In this document: piece after piece, positions 46,309 to 54,755 of the stretch
Position numbering within the stretch: position 1 is the first letter of the stretch
Layout of the letters: the number at the start of each line of letters is the position of its first letter
Assembly: GCF_044788715.1 (NCBI RefSeq)
Contig: NZ_CP173170.1
Location: 2,232,001-2,296,000 of the forward strand
DNA from: Methylotuvimicrobium sp018830325
GTDB lineage: Bacteria; Pseudomonadota; Gammaproteobacteria; Methylococcales; Methylomonadaceae
Length of the DNA: 64,000 nt
Direction: 5' to 3'
Notes under the pieces: model-generated
Databases searched by the model: none
Seen by the model: only the letters and a program-made list of their open reading frames with translations
What the model was told of the DNA's origin: nothing
Program-made: the position numbers and the translations under genes

Positions 46309-46950
46309 ATGAATGTTTTTATATTGAGTACAGGTCGATGTGGATCTGTTACATTTATTAAAGCTTGCAAGCATATTACAAATTATTCATGTTCTCATGA
46401 GTCTAGATGTACTAAGCTTGGCGAAAGCAGAGTTGATTATCCAGTCGATCATATAGAGGCTGACAACAGACTTTCTTGGTTTTTGGGAAGGCTTGACGAG
46501 AAATACGGTAACAATGCTTTATATATTCATTTAAAGCGAAATGATCTACAGACTGCTCGTAGTTATGCCGAAAAAGAAAGATATCATGGTGGAATTATGA
46601 AAGCATACCGTGGAATGGGTATATTGTTGGAAATTCCGGAAGATACCGACCCCATGTCTATAGCAATAGATTATTGCGATACTGTTAATAGCAATATAAA
46701 TCTATTTCTTAAAGACAAAACAAATAAAATGATAGTAAACTTAGAAAATATTGATCAAGACTTTAGGGTGTTTTGGGAGCTAATTAAGGCTAAAGGTGAT
46801 ATGGAAGCTGCTTTATCTGAATTTAAAGTTAATTATAATGCGACTAAAGAGGTTGTTAATAAAAATAAAAAAGATTATGCGGTTGTAAAAGTTCTAAAGA
46901 AGTTAAAAAGAATTTTATTTAAGCTCCCGGTCTTTATAAAAGATGCATAA
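46309..46950 (+). CDS. sulfotransferase-like protein
   Basis: A 213-residue protein with an N-terminal P-loop-like FILSTGRCGSVTF, matching the 5'-phosphosulfate-binding loop of sulfotransferases. YIHLKRNDLQTARSYA fits the 3'-phosphate-binding Arg/Ser motif. The remainder is Lys-rich and divergent. If active it would transfer sulfate from PAPS to a sugar. The ATG at 46309 follows ACAGG, and an in-frame TTG lies at 46291. Very AT-rich like the flippase gene before it. Function is inferred from two motifs only. Confidence 0.6.
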   Translation: MNVFILSTGRCGSVTFIKACKHITNYSCSHESRCTKLGESRVDYPVDHIEADNRLSWFLGRLDEKYGNNALYIHLKRNDLQTARSYAEKERYHGGIMKAYRGMGILLEIPEDTDPMSIAIDYCDTVNSNINLFLKDKTNKMIVNLENIDQDFRVFWELIKAKGDMEAALSEFKVNYNATKEVVNKNKKDYAVVKVLKKLKRILFKLPVFIKDA

Positions 46951-47267
46951 CGCGTGTAATTATTTACATCCCCAATCGTTCCCACGCTCCAGCGGTACTC
47001 AGGTGTTATCACGCAAAGCGTGGGCACGATAACTGCCGGTGAACTGTTTAGTTGCTAACGTGTTAGTATATAAATATTTTTTTAACTTGGCTTTCAAAAA
47101 TATTTTGTGGATTACTAAGAATCAATTTAAATAACTCATATTTATAGTATAAAACATAGGTGGCCACTATATATTTATATTATCTAAAGTAGTTTTTCAA
47201 TAGTCTATTAAATGGGCTGGTATGGACAGATTCTTCATTTATTAAAACAACTTAAGGAGATGAAAAA
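46951..47267. repeat. intergenic region with a degenerate 12-bp inverted repeat
   Basis: CGTTCCCACGCT (46977-46988) and AGCGTGGGCACG (47017-47028) are inverted copies with one mismatch, a REP-like element. A related half, ATCGTTCCCATGCTC, occurs near 13158. The rest (47030-47250) is AT-rich with no gene. AAGGAGA at 47254-47260 is the ribosome site of the next gene. Confidence 0.55.
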
Positions 47268-48098
47268 TTGGAACCAGTAGATTTACTTCTGATAACATGG
47301 AATCGGCGCGAGTACCTGGTCAAAACACTAGATAATTTACTGGCTGACGACACTGATTTTCGATTATATTGTTGGGATAATGCATCAGAGGACGGGGTTG
47401 CGGATATTATTAACTCGCTAAATGATCCCCGGGTTGCAAAAAAGAATTTTTCTAAAGAAAATGTAAAGCAAAGAACCCCGACTTTATGGTTTTTTGAAAA
47501 TGCAAAAAGCGATGTGGTTGGAAAGATTGATGACGATATTTTATTACCTCATGGCTGGGTTGATGTGATTGCACCGATCATAAGACAAAATGAACAGTTT
47601 GGTCGCTTAAGCTGCTGGAATTATATGCAGGAGGATTGGAATGAGCAGTTAGCGGCACATAAAATTATTAACATAAATGGTGTAAGAGTATTTCGAAATA
47701 TGTGGGTCGGGGGGGCGTCTTTTTTAGCAAGGCTCGATCATTTGACGCCATTTATCAAACCTGAAAATGAAGGTTATGGATTTCCGATCGATCAGTATCG
47801 TATGTCATCGTCTGGCCTAATTAATGGCTACCCTCTCCCTATGTTATTTGCACATCATATGGATGATCCTAGATCTGAACATTGTTTGATGGCCAAAAAC
47901 GGCGTTGTCGGAAGTCAGGATTCTGTGACTGCGCGTTATTTCGGTTTTACTGATCCGTTTGAATATGGCAGATGGATTGCTGAAGATGCTAGAAATACGC
48001 TGCGAGACCCAGTATCTCTACAGATTAAAAGAGAGCGCTTGCGAAGAGACCAGACTTTGATAGGCAAAATCAAAAGAAAGTTAAATAGGTTGTTATAA
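47268..48098 (+). CDS. glycosyltransferase, GT-A fold (family 2-like)
   Basis: A 276-residue cytoplasmic glycosyltransferase. DLLLITWNRREYLVKTLDNL is the nucleotide-binding start of GT2-like folds. GKIDDDILLP at about 85-94 supplies the metal-binding DXD. SCWNYMQEDW and the C-terminal basic amphipathic tail follow. The start is TTG at 47268, with a strong AAGGAGA seven bases upstream. Donor and acceptor cannot be told. Confidence 0.8.
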   Translation: MEPVDLLLITWNRREYLVKTLDNLLADDTDFRLYCWDNASEDGVADIINSLNDPRVAKKNFSKENVKQRTPTLWFFENAKSDVVGKIDDDILLPHGWVDVIAPIIRQNEQFGRLSCWNYMQEDWNEQLAAHKIININGVRVFRNMWVGGASFLARLDHLTPFIKPENEGYGFPIDQYRMSSSGLINGYPLPMLFAHHMDDPRSEHCLMAKNGVVGSQDSVTARYFGFTDPFEYGRWIAEDARNTLRDPVSLQIKRERLRRDQTLIGKIKRKLNRLL

Positions 48099-48125
48099 GA
48101 CTCCTTATTTTTATACAACATTCAA

Positions 48126-49133
48126 ATGAATCCACAACTACTAATAGTTATTCTTAATTACCTAGCAACAAATGTAACCATAGATTGCCTTCGTTCTCTT
48201 TCAATATGTGAAACCGTGTTAAATGGTCGTGCCAGGGTGGTTGTATGGGAGAACGGTAGCGGAAAAGAAGCAGCTAATACGTTAAACACGGCCATTGAGG
48301 AAGGGCAATGGGGGCAATGGGTTGAACTGTATGTTTCTGAATTAAATCTAGGTTTTACCGGTGGTAATAATAGGGTGATTTTGAAAGCTCTGAAAAGTAA
48401 CTGTCCACCAGACTATTTCCTCCTGTTGAATTCAGATACTTTAGTGACCGATGATTCATTGTCTAAGTTGATAGACTTTATGGACAAGACGCCTGATGCT
48501 GGTATAGCGGGAAGTAATCTATTGACTGAAAAAGGCGAACACCAATGTTCCCCTTTTCAGTTTCCCGGAATATTGTCTGAATTTGAACAGGGTCTCAAAC
48601 TTGGAGTAGTGTCTCGAATTCTTTCGAAATGCAAGGTATCGGTACCTCCCCCCGCATTTGAAACAAAGGTAGATTGGGTTTCCGGGGCAAGCATGATTGT
48701 CCGTAAGCAGGTGTTCGAAGAAATCGGGTTATTGGATGAAGGTTTTTTTACTTACTTCGAGGATGTAGATATTTGTAAACGCGCACAAAAGGCGGGTTGG
48801 CAGGTCTGGTACGTGCCGCAAAGTAAAGTAATCCATTTGGAAGGTGCTTCAAGTGGTATCGGTCATAAAATAGTTAAACGTCGTCCGAAATTCTGGTTTG
48901 AAGCGCGGCGACGATATTATTTGAAAAATGAAGGAAAATTGCGTGCGGCGTGTATTGATGCCGCTTTTATTTTGGGATTTATGTTGTGGAGAACTCGTCG
49001 TTTTATTCAAAGAAAGCCGGACCTGGATCCCCCTTACATGCTGTTTGATTTTATAAGAAATTGCGTTTTTAAAGTTGGATTTTCCGTTCCCTGGGTTGAA
49101 TTGCCCAGCAACCAGATTAAAAAATCAGGGTAA
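48126..49133 (+). CDS. family 2 glycosyltransferase (rhamnosyltransferase-like)
   Basis: A 335-residue GT2 enzyme of the WbbL type. It shows IVILNYLATNVTIDCLRSL, the ELNLGFTGGNN motif, YFLLLNSDTLV (metal-binding Asp), WVSGASMIVRKQVFEEIGLLDEGFFTYFEDVD and an HLEG motif. Such enzymes often transfer rhamnose or other deoxysugars to lipid-linked oligosaccharides. It follows the previous glycosyltransferase after 27 bases. Confidence 0.87.
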   Translation: MNPQLLIVILNYLATNVTIDCLRSLSICETVLNGRARVVVWENGSGKEAANTLNTAIEEGQWGQWVELYVSELNLGFTGGNNRVILKALKSNCPPDYFLLLNSDTLVTDDSLSKLIDFMDKTPDAGIAGSNLLTEKGEHQCSPFQFPGILSEFEQGLKLGVVSRILSKCKVSVPPPAFETKVDWVSGASMIVRKQVFEEIGLLDEGFFTYFEDVDICKRAQKAGWQVWYVPQSKVIHLEGASSGIGHKIVKRRPKFWFEARRRYYLKNEGKLRAACIDAAFILGFMLWRTRRFIQRKPDLDPPYMLFDFIRNCVFKVGFSVPWVELPSNQIKKSG

Positions 49134-49172
49134 GCGCTTGCGATTAGATATTCAAATTGACGTATATTCAAA

Positions 49173-50186
49173 ATGAAACAAGCAATGTCGCAGGTTAACG
49201 TGCAGAGTCATATCGATACTGGAATTGTTGTGATTGGGCGTAATGAAGCGGAGCGTTTACCAGCCACTTTTAAGGCGTTTCATACTACAACTTTGGCGCC
49301 AATCGTCTACGTAGATTCATGTTCAACCGACAATAGCGTGGAGGTAGCCCAAAATCACGCTATTCAAACATTAGTATTGAGTCCAGATAAAGCCGTCAAT
49401 GCTGCAAGAGCCCGGAATGTGGGTGCCTATTACTTACTGGAACATTTTCCTGATTTGAGGTATTTGCAGTTTGTCGATGGAGATACCGAGTTGTACCCTG
49501 ATTGGCTTGCGACGGCTATTACGCATCTTGATTCCCACACCTGCGTTGGCTTTGTATGTGGTCAATTACGGGAAAAAGACCGTAACAGCAATATCTATCG
49601 GCGTTTGTGCGATATGGAATGGCGCTGGGAAGCTAGTGGAAACGCGGAGCCTTCCACCTTGGGTGGTATCGGGCTGATGAGAGTTTCTGCCTTTAAGCAG
49701 GCCGGTGGTTTCGACGAGACTTTGATCACTGGCGAAGACCCTGAACTATACGGCCGTTTGGTTGACGAGGGCTGGAAGTTGCATGTGCTGTCGGCACCAA
49801 TGGGCTTGCACGATTCGGGCATGGTGGCTTTTAAGCAATGGTGGATTCGTGCGGTTAAATCGGGCTTTAGCTTTGCAAACAGTTTGGATCCGAACGCTTG
49901 GCGGCGCGAACGGCGCAGTGCATTGATGTGGTGCGTAGGTTTGCCTTTGGCAGCATCCTTGGGTGCTGTGGCAATCGATGCCCGTTTTTTGGCGTTGCTA
50001 TTGGCATTTCCGCTGAACGTGTGCCGAATTCGAGCCAGCTCGGCCAAAGAGGAGTTTTCATCATTTGATTGTTGGTTATATGCGGGCGCTTGCATGTTGA
50101 TGAAAATCCCGCAATGCATCGGCATAGCTAAATTTTATTGGCGGAAGCGAACCGGGCAAATAGGCTTGCTAATTCAATATAAATAA
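49173..50186 (+). CDS. family 2 glycosyltransferase
   Basis: A 337-residue GT2 enzyme. It has VVIGRNEAERLPATFKAF, VYVDSCSTDNSVEVA, RYLQFVDGDTELYPDWL (DXD) and GEDPELYGRLVDEGWKL. The C-terminal 90 residues contain two membrane-associating hydrophobic stretches (about 245-285 and 295-315). It likely acts on the lipid-linked EPS intermediate at the inner face of the membrane. Confidence 0.87.
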   Translation: MKQAMSQVNVQSHIDTGIVVIGRNEAERLPATFKAFHTTTLAPIVYVDSCSTDNSVEVAQNHAIQTLVLSPDKAVNAARARNVGAYYLLEHFPDLRYLQFVDGDTELYPDWLATAITHLDSHTCVGFVCGQLREKDRNSNIYRRLCDMEWRWEASGNAEPSTLGGIGLMRVSAFKQAGGFDETLITGEDPELYGRLVDEGWKLHVLSAPMGLHDSGMVAFKQWWIRAVKSGFSFANSLDPNAWRRERRSALMWCVGLPLAASLGAVAIDARFLALLLAFPLNVCRIRASSAKEEFSSFDCWLYAGACMLMKIPQCIGIAKFYWRKRTGQIGLLIQYK

Positions 50187-50204
50187 TGATGGGAAGACAT
50201 TTTA

Positions 50205-50300
50205 GTGACAACTGACAAAGCAATGGAACTACCAAAGAGTGGGCGGGATTCTTCTAACATTCGCACTGGTTTAAGGGATGTTGCGGAGGGAATGCAATGA
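50205..50300 (+). CDS. small 31-residue open frame coupled to the oxidoreductase gene
   Basis: A GTG-started frame (MTTDKAMELPKSGRDSSNIR...EGMQ) ends in TGA overlapping the ATG of the next gene (ATGA). It has no clear ribosome site and no recognised family. It could be a leader, a remnant of a lost gene, or chance. Its only support is the ATGA overlap. Confidence 0.25.
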   Translation: MTTDKAMELPKSGRDSSNIRTGLRDVAEGMQ

Positions 50301-51424
50301 ACATTGCCATCGTCGGCTGCGGGTTTGTAGCCGACTACTATCTTGCCACGTTACCATTGCACCCAGAACTTAAGTTACAGGGTGTCATGGATCGCGATAC
50401 CGCGAGAGCCGAACGATTTGGCAAGTTCCACGGGGTATCGGTTTATCCCTCGCTAGATGCAGTGCTCTCTGACGATAGCGTGCAGATTGTGCTTAACCTG
50501 ACCAACCCGGATTCTCATTACGAAGTATCCAAAGCCTGTCTCGAAGCGGGTAAGCATGTCTATACGGAAAAGCCGCTGGCCATGCGTTTCGAGGATGCCA
50601 AAGAATTGGTGGAATTGGCTGAAAGTCGCGGCTTGCAGATATCCGGCGCGCCGTGCAGTTTGCTCGGTGAAAGTGCGCAGACGTTGTGGAAAGCTTTGCG
50701 CGAGCAGCGCATCGGCGATATCTATGCCGTGTATGCGGAAATGGACGACGGCTTGGTACACCGTATGCCTTATCACAAATGGTTCAGCACTTCGGGTATT
50801 CCTTGGCCGGCACAGGATGAATTCGAGGTCGGCTGTACATTGGAGCACGCCGGTTATGTGTTGGGTTGGCTGCCGGCTTTTTTCGGGCCGGCGGTGTCGG
50901 TAACGGCTTTTTCAACTGAGCAAATTCTGAATAAAGAGACAGCGCTGCCACTGACCCAACATGCACCTGATTTTTCCGTGGCTTGCGTGAAATTTGCGAA
51001 TGGCATGGTTGCGCGTTTGACGTGCAGCATAATCGCCAAGCACGATCACACGTTGCGCGTGTTTGGCCGCGAAGGCACTTTGCATATCGATGATACCTGG
51101 CAATATCGGTCGCCGGTCTATCAGCGCCGCCTGATCAATATTCGGCGCAAAATGATTGTTAGTCCGCTAAAACAACAAATACCGTTTTTGGGTCTTGGGC
51201 AGCCGCGTATCAAAACGCGCGGTTCGCAGACCATGGATTTTGCCAGGGGCGTGGCGGAATTAGCAGAATCCATTACCCAGCAGCGCCTCAGTCGCCTGTC
51301 GCCACGTTATTCCCTGCACGTTACTGAATTAGCTTTGGCTATCCATAATGCCGGCGCCGACGGTCTTTGTTATCGGGTGCAGTCCACATTTGATCCCATT
51401 GACCCTATGGAGTGGGCGAAATGA
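50297..51424 (+). CDS. Gfo/Idh/MocA family oxidoreductase
   Basis: A 375-residue NAD(P)-dependent sugar oxidoreductase. The Rossmann start is IAIVGCGFVADYYLATL, followed by NPDSHYEVSKACLEAGKHVYTEKPLA (the Lys of EKP is catalytic in the family) and GCTLEHAGYVLGWL. It probably oxidises or reduces a nucleotide sugar for the EPS. It overlaps the downstream epimerase by 4 bases (ATGA). Confidence 0.87.
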   Translation: MNIAIVGCGFVADYYLATLPLHPELKLQGVMDRDTARAERFGKFHGVSVYPSLDAVLSDDSVQIVLNLTNPDSHYEVSKACLEAGKHVYTEKPLAMRFEDAKELVELAESRGLQISGAPCSLLGESAQTLWKALREQRIGDIYAVYAEMDDGLVHRMPYHKWFSTSGIPWPAQDEFEVGCTLEHAGYVLGWLPAFFGPAVSVTAFSTEQILNKETALPLTQHAPDFSVACVKFANGMVARLTCSIIAKHDHTLRVFGREGTLHIDDTWQYRSPVYQRRLINIRRKMIVSPLKQQIPFLGLGQPRIKTRGSQTMDFARGVAELAESITQQRLSRLSPRYSLHVTELALAIHNAGADGLCYRVQSTFDPIDPMEWAK

Positions 51425-52371
51425 GTTCAGCCAGCAAACCATCATTAAGCGTATTGGTTACCGGCGCAACGGGGTTTATCGGTCAAGTGGTCGTTGCTGA
51501 ACTATTACGATGTGGTTATCGGGTAACAGCTCTGCTGCGTCGGATCGAGCAGCAGCATAGTCTTCCCTCGTCGTCGGCTTTAGAGTGTGTGGTTGCCGAT
51601 GTGACCGAACTTGACGGATTAGTCGACGTGATGCAAGGCATCGATGTAGTGATTCATCTCGCCGGTGTGGTTTGGGGGCCGGCAACCCAAATGCACGATG
51701 TGATGGTGGATGGCACGGCAAATGTAATCGAAGCGATGCGGCAGGCTCATGTTGCCCGGCTGGTTTTGGCGAGTAGTTTTCTAGTTTACGACTGGCAGCG
51801 AATTGATGGCGTTTTGACTGAGTCATCGCCCCTAGCGGATGAAAAGTCTAATCGTCAGGGGGCTTATTCGGCGGCTAAAGTTAGGCAAGAATTGATGGCG
51901 CACAAACTATGCAAAACGCATGATATTCAACTGGTTGTATTGCGGCCGGCGGCCGTTGTTGCGCCGAAGCAATTGGATGCCGCTGACCTTGGTCCCCGGC
52001 TTGGTCCATTGCAGGTCGTAATTGCGCCGTTTCGCAAGCTAAGACTAGTGAAATTGGATCATGCGGTTTCTGCTTTTGTAACGGCCTGTGCTGCTAATAT
52101 TCAAGATGGGCAGGCGATAAATTTGGTTGATGATCGGCCATTGACGGCTTGGCAATTTGCTGGTTCCGCGCGTCGGGATAGTCATGGTTTTTCTGTATTG
52201 GTGCCGCTGCCTTATTGGCTAGTGATGGGGACGGCGCGTTTAATTTATCCTGTATTCAATCTCATGCGGATAAGCCGATTTTTGCCGGGCTTATTTATAC
52301 CTGATCGGGTAGAAAGCCGATTCAAATCGGTCGAATGCGATGTTCAGGCATGGCGCCGGTATTTGCCTTGA
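51421..52371 (+). CDS. NAD-dependent epimerase/dehydratase
   Basis: A 316-residue extended SDR protein with VLVTGATGFIGQVVVAELL (cofactor loop), VVADVTELDGL, VIHLAGVV and the catalytic YSAAK motif. The C-terminal 60 residues are hydrophobic with basic residues. The start at 51421 overlaps the previous stop (ATGA) behind GGAGTGGG. It works on a nucleotide sugar or a lipid-linked sugar of the EPS pathway, exact substrate unknown. Confidence 0.85.
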   Translation: MSSASKPSLSVLVTGATGFIGQVVVAELLRCGYRVTALLRRIEQQHSLPSSSALECVVADVTELDGLVDVMQGIDVVIHLAGVVWGPATQMHDVMVDGTANVIEAMRQAHVARLVLASSFLVYDWQRIDGVLTESSPLADEKSNRQGAYSAAKVRQELMAHKLCKTHDIQLVVLRPAAVVAPKQLDAADLGPRLGPLQVVIAPFRKLRLVKLDHAVSAFVTACAANIQDGQAINLVDDRPLTAWQFAGSARRDSHGFSVLVPLPYWLVMGTARLIYPVFNLMRISRFLPGLFIPDRVESRFKSVECDVQAWRRYLP

Positions 52372-52434
52372 AAATGCTGGTATCCATAGCGTTAAATATT
52401 TTTTATCCGCCGCTACCCATTTCAATTTTTAAGC

Positions 52435-53661
52435 ATGCAAAATTCTGATCCCAAACCGGCTATTGCCTATTTAACCGGATTTTATGCCCGCGCCGGCGAT
52501 ACTTTTATTCGCCGCGAGGTTGAACAGCTGCGCCTTTTGGGATGGACTGTACACACATTCTCTATTCGTCGCGCCGATGCAGGTGAAAAGGTGTCGGAAG
52601 AAATTTTGCGCGAGCAAGCCAGCACCTTGTATATCCTGGAAAAAGGCGCTTGGCGCTTGTTGACGGCATTTTTGACGATGGCATGCCGCTATCCGGTAAG
52701 ACTTTGCAAGGCGGCTAATCTAGCCCGGCAAATCCGTTGGCCAGGCGTGAAGTCTATCGTTTGGCATGCCATTTACTTGCTTGAAGCCGCGTATTTAGCG
52801 CAACAGTTAATCAAGCGAGATGTCAGGTTATTGCATAACCATATTGGTATGAATACCGGCACTGTTGCTATGTTGGCTGCAAAATTGGCTAACATCCCCT
52901 TCAGTATGACCGTGCATGGGCCGCATGAGTTTTTTGATTCGGCGCGCTGGGCCTTCGGACGTAAAATTGCGGAATCGGCTATGACGATCTGTATTAGCGA
53001 TTTCGGTAAGAGTCAGTGCATGTTGTTTTCTCCTCGCTCTGCCTGGTCACATTTGCAGGTGGTCAGGTGCGGTCTGGATGATGTGTTTTTGCGTGATGAC
53101 GTTACGTTGCCGCCCAATGTTGCACGATTAATTTACGTGGGCCGACTCGACCCCGAAAAAGGTTTTTTCGTGTTGCTGGATGCGGCTGCTAGGGTAAAGG
53201 CGGCAGGCCTAAGCTTTGAATTGTGGGTAGTAGGTGACGGTGCGGTGCGAGCGGAAGGCGAAGCTTATGCTAAGCAATTGGACTTGCAAGATACCGTGCG
53301 GTTTTTAGGTTGGCGTGGCAGCCAAGATGTTAAACGGCTGATTTCCGAATGCCGGGCAATGGTTCTACCAAGTTTTGCTGAAGGCATACCTGTAGTTTTA
53401 ATGGAAGCCATGGCGCAGCAACGACCAGTGATTAGTACGCAAATCGCTGGTATTCCGGAGTTGGTAAAAAACGGAATAAGCGGTTGGTTGGTGTCGGCAA
53501 GTTCTGTGGATGATTTAGCCAACGCCATGCGCGAGGCTTTGCAGGCTTCACCCGAAACCTTGGCTGAAATGGGAAAACAAGGCCGTCAAAGAGTGCTGGA
53601 ACGGCATGCCATTGTCAAGGAAGCGGCAAAGTTGAGCGAATTGTTTGCCGATATCGTGTAG
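52435..53661 (+). CDS. family 4 glycosyltransferase
   Basis: A 408-residue GT-B enzyme. The N-terminal AYLTGFYARAGDTFIRREVEQL and LHNHIGMNTGTVAMLAAKL, with VHGPHEFFD, resemble the WcaL/ExoL-type group. The donor half has IYVGRLDPEKGFFVLLDA and the E-X7-E motif FAEGIPVVLMEAMAQQRPV. It is retaining and metal-independent by family. The gene ends the coupled run that starts at the polymerase-like gene. Confidence 0.9.
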   Translation: MQNSDPKPAIAYLTGFYARAGDTFIRREVEQLRLLGWTVHTFSIRRADAGEKVSEEILREQASTLYILEKGAWRLLTAFLTMACRYPVRLCKAANLARQIRWPGVKSIVWHAIYLLEAAYLAQQLIKRDVRLLHNHIGMNTGTVAMLAAKLANIPFSMTVHGPHEFFDSARWAFGRKIAESAMTICISDFGKSQCMLFSPRSAWSHLQVVRCGLDDVFLRDDVTLPPNVARLIYVGRLDPEKGFFVLLDAAARVKAAGLSFELWVVGDGAVRAEGEAYAKQLDLQDTVRFLGWRGSQDVKRLISECRAMVLPSFAEGIPVVLMEAMAQQRPVISTQIAGIPELVKNGISGWLVSASSVDDLANAMREALQASPETLAEMGKQGRQRVLERHAIVKEAAKLSELFADIV

Positions 53662-53687
53662 GCAGCGAGGGTGCAAAAGGGGATGAT

Positions 53688-53810
53688 ATGAACGTCGCGG
53701 TCAAATTTGACATTACCACGCCGAACCTGCCGGTTTTGCATCTGCATGTGTCTCGATCCGCTGACCGATGTGGGGAGGGCGTTTATGGCTTGAGGTGTCT
53801 GACGGAATGA
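53688..53810 (+). CDS. small 40-residue open frame before mntA
   Basis: ATG behind AAAAGGGGATG opens a frame MNVAVKFDITTPNLPVLHLH... of 40 residues, whose stop TGA overlaps the ATG of the nucleotidyltransferase gene (ATGA). The ribosome site is good. No family is recognised, and it may be the N-terminal stub of a truncated gene that now only couples translation. Confidence 0.4.
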   Translation: MNVAVKFDITTPNLPVLHLHVSRSADRCGEGVYGLRCLTE

Positions 53811-54097
53811 GATTAACAGTAGAACAACGACGCGGTATTGTAGATATTGTCCTGGCTGAATTGGGCGAGCGCGCGATAGTGTCTTTGTTCGGCTCGCGAC
53901 TCGATGAAAACCGCAAGGGCGGAGATGTCGATTTACTAATCGAATCCGAAACTGAAGTGTCTGTTTTGAGTAAAGCCAGGCTCAAAATGCGCTTGGAAGC
54001 TTTACTGAATTTGCCTGTAGACCTGGTTGTCATTAAGGCAGGCCAACAGTTAAGCGCGTTTAAAAGATTGGCTCTACGGCAGGGTGAACGTTTATGA
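53807..54097 (+). CDS. MNT-type nucleotidyltransferase antitoxin (MntA-like)
   Basis: A 96-residue minimal nucleotidyltransferase. SLFGSRLDENRKGGDVDLLIE contains the GS-X9-DXD catalytic motif, so it should be active. In HepT/MntA modules such proteins neutralise the HEPN toxin by AMPylating the Tyr next to its active site. The ATG at 53807 overlaps the stop of the preceding small frame. The stop overlaps the start of the HEPN gene by 4 bases, the usual arrangement. Confidence 0.88.
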   Translation: MRLTVEQRRGIVDIVLAELGERAIVSLFGSRLDENRKGGDVDLLIESETEVSVLSKARLKMRLEALLNLPVDLVVIKAGQQLSAFKRLALRQGERL

Positions 54098-54486
54098 CCG
54101 AACAAATTTTGCAAGATCAAAGGTTACATCTGGCCAATCTGTTGGAGGCGGTGCAGCGTTGTGTGTTTTTCCTGGAAGGCATTGATCGGAAAATTGCTTG
54201 GCCTTTGGCGGAAGCTTTTCTGGTATCCAACAAAAAGGACCGGGATTTGTTCGAGTCTTTGGCTGCATACGAAAAATGGGGTGTCATCGATTCCGTGGAA
54301 ACCTGGCAAATATGCCGTACCACGCGTAATTTGGCGGCGCATGATTACGATACCGACTATGGCGATATCGCCAAGCATTTCAACATGCTGCATGAACTGA
54401 AGCCGCGGCTTTACCAGGTTGCAGTGAATTTTTTGCGGCATTGCGAACACAGGTGCAGATCAAGCCGATTTCAATTGAATTCCTGA
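54094..54486 (+). CDS. HEPN-domain ribonuclease toxin (HepT-like), C-terminus altered by a MITE
   Basis: A 130-residue all-helical HEPN protein. TTRNLAAHDYD holds the complete R-X4-H-X-Y motif of HepT toxins (R, H catalytic; Y the target of AMPylation). Such toxins cut RNA. The last codons, the stop included, come from the MITE-like insertion at 54482. Reading across the empty site would instead give LHPNFSRL before a stop, so the natural protein was about 7 residues longer. The active site is intact. Confidence 0.85.
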   Translation: MTEQILQDQRLHLANLLEAVQRCVFFLEGIDRKIAWPLAEAFLVSNKKDRDLFESLAAYEKWGVIDSVETWQICRTTRNLAAHDYDTDYGDIAKHFNMLHELKPRLYQVAVNFLRHCEHRCRSSRFQLNS

Positions 54487-54755
54487 TTAGCAAGATGCTT
54501 CAGCTTGACGAAGCCAAGTGTCCGAGCAAGGGCCAGTCGTAGTCGCAAAAACTAAAATATGCTGTTACCCAAGCTCCAGCTTGGGTAACCTGTTCAGGAA
54601 GCTCAAGCTTCCGGGGTGTCTTTCCCAAGCTGGAGCTTGGGAAAGAGCGTGATGTGGGTTGACCGTTTTTTACTTGACCCGCATGGCTTGCGAACCCCGA
54701 CCTGCTAGGGATATGCTGATCTTTGGGCTTTAGCTGAAGAAACTTGCTAATCAGG
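54482..54755. mobile_element. MITE-like element with terminal inverted repeats and 8-bp target duplication
   Basis: The left end CCTGATTAGCAAGATGCTTC and the right end, read inward as CCTGATTAGCAAGTTTCTTC, match at 18 of 20 positions. The flanks are the exact 8-bp direct repeat ATTGAATT at 54474-54481 and 54756-54763. The 274-bp interior has no gene but carries three palindromes built on AAGCT...AGCTT. This is a non-autonomous insertion that landed in the 3' end of the HEPN gene. A lone copy of the right end occurs near 60627-60654. Confidence 0.82.
54564..54645. repeat. three tandem palindromes
   Basis: Perfect inverted repeats: 54564-54589 (12-bp arms GTTACCCAAGCT), 54597-54612 (7-bp arms GGAAGCT) and 54620-54645 (12-bp arms CTTTCCCAAGCT). 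All share the AAGCT/AGCTT core, so the first and third are diverged copies in one element. They would form strong hairpins or cruciforms. Confidence 0.85.
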
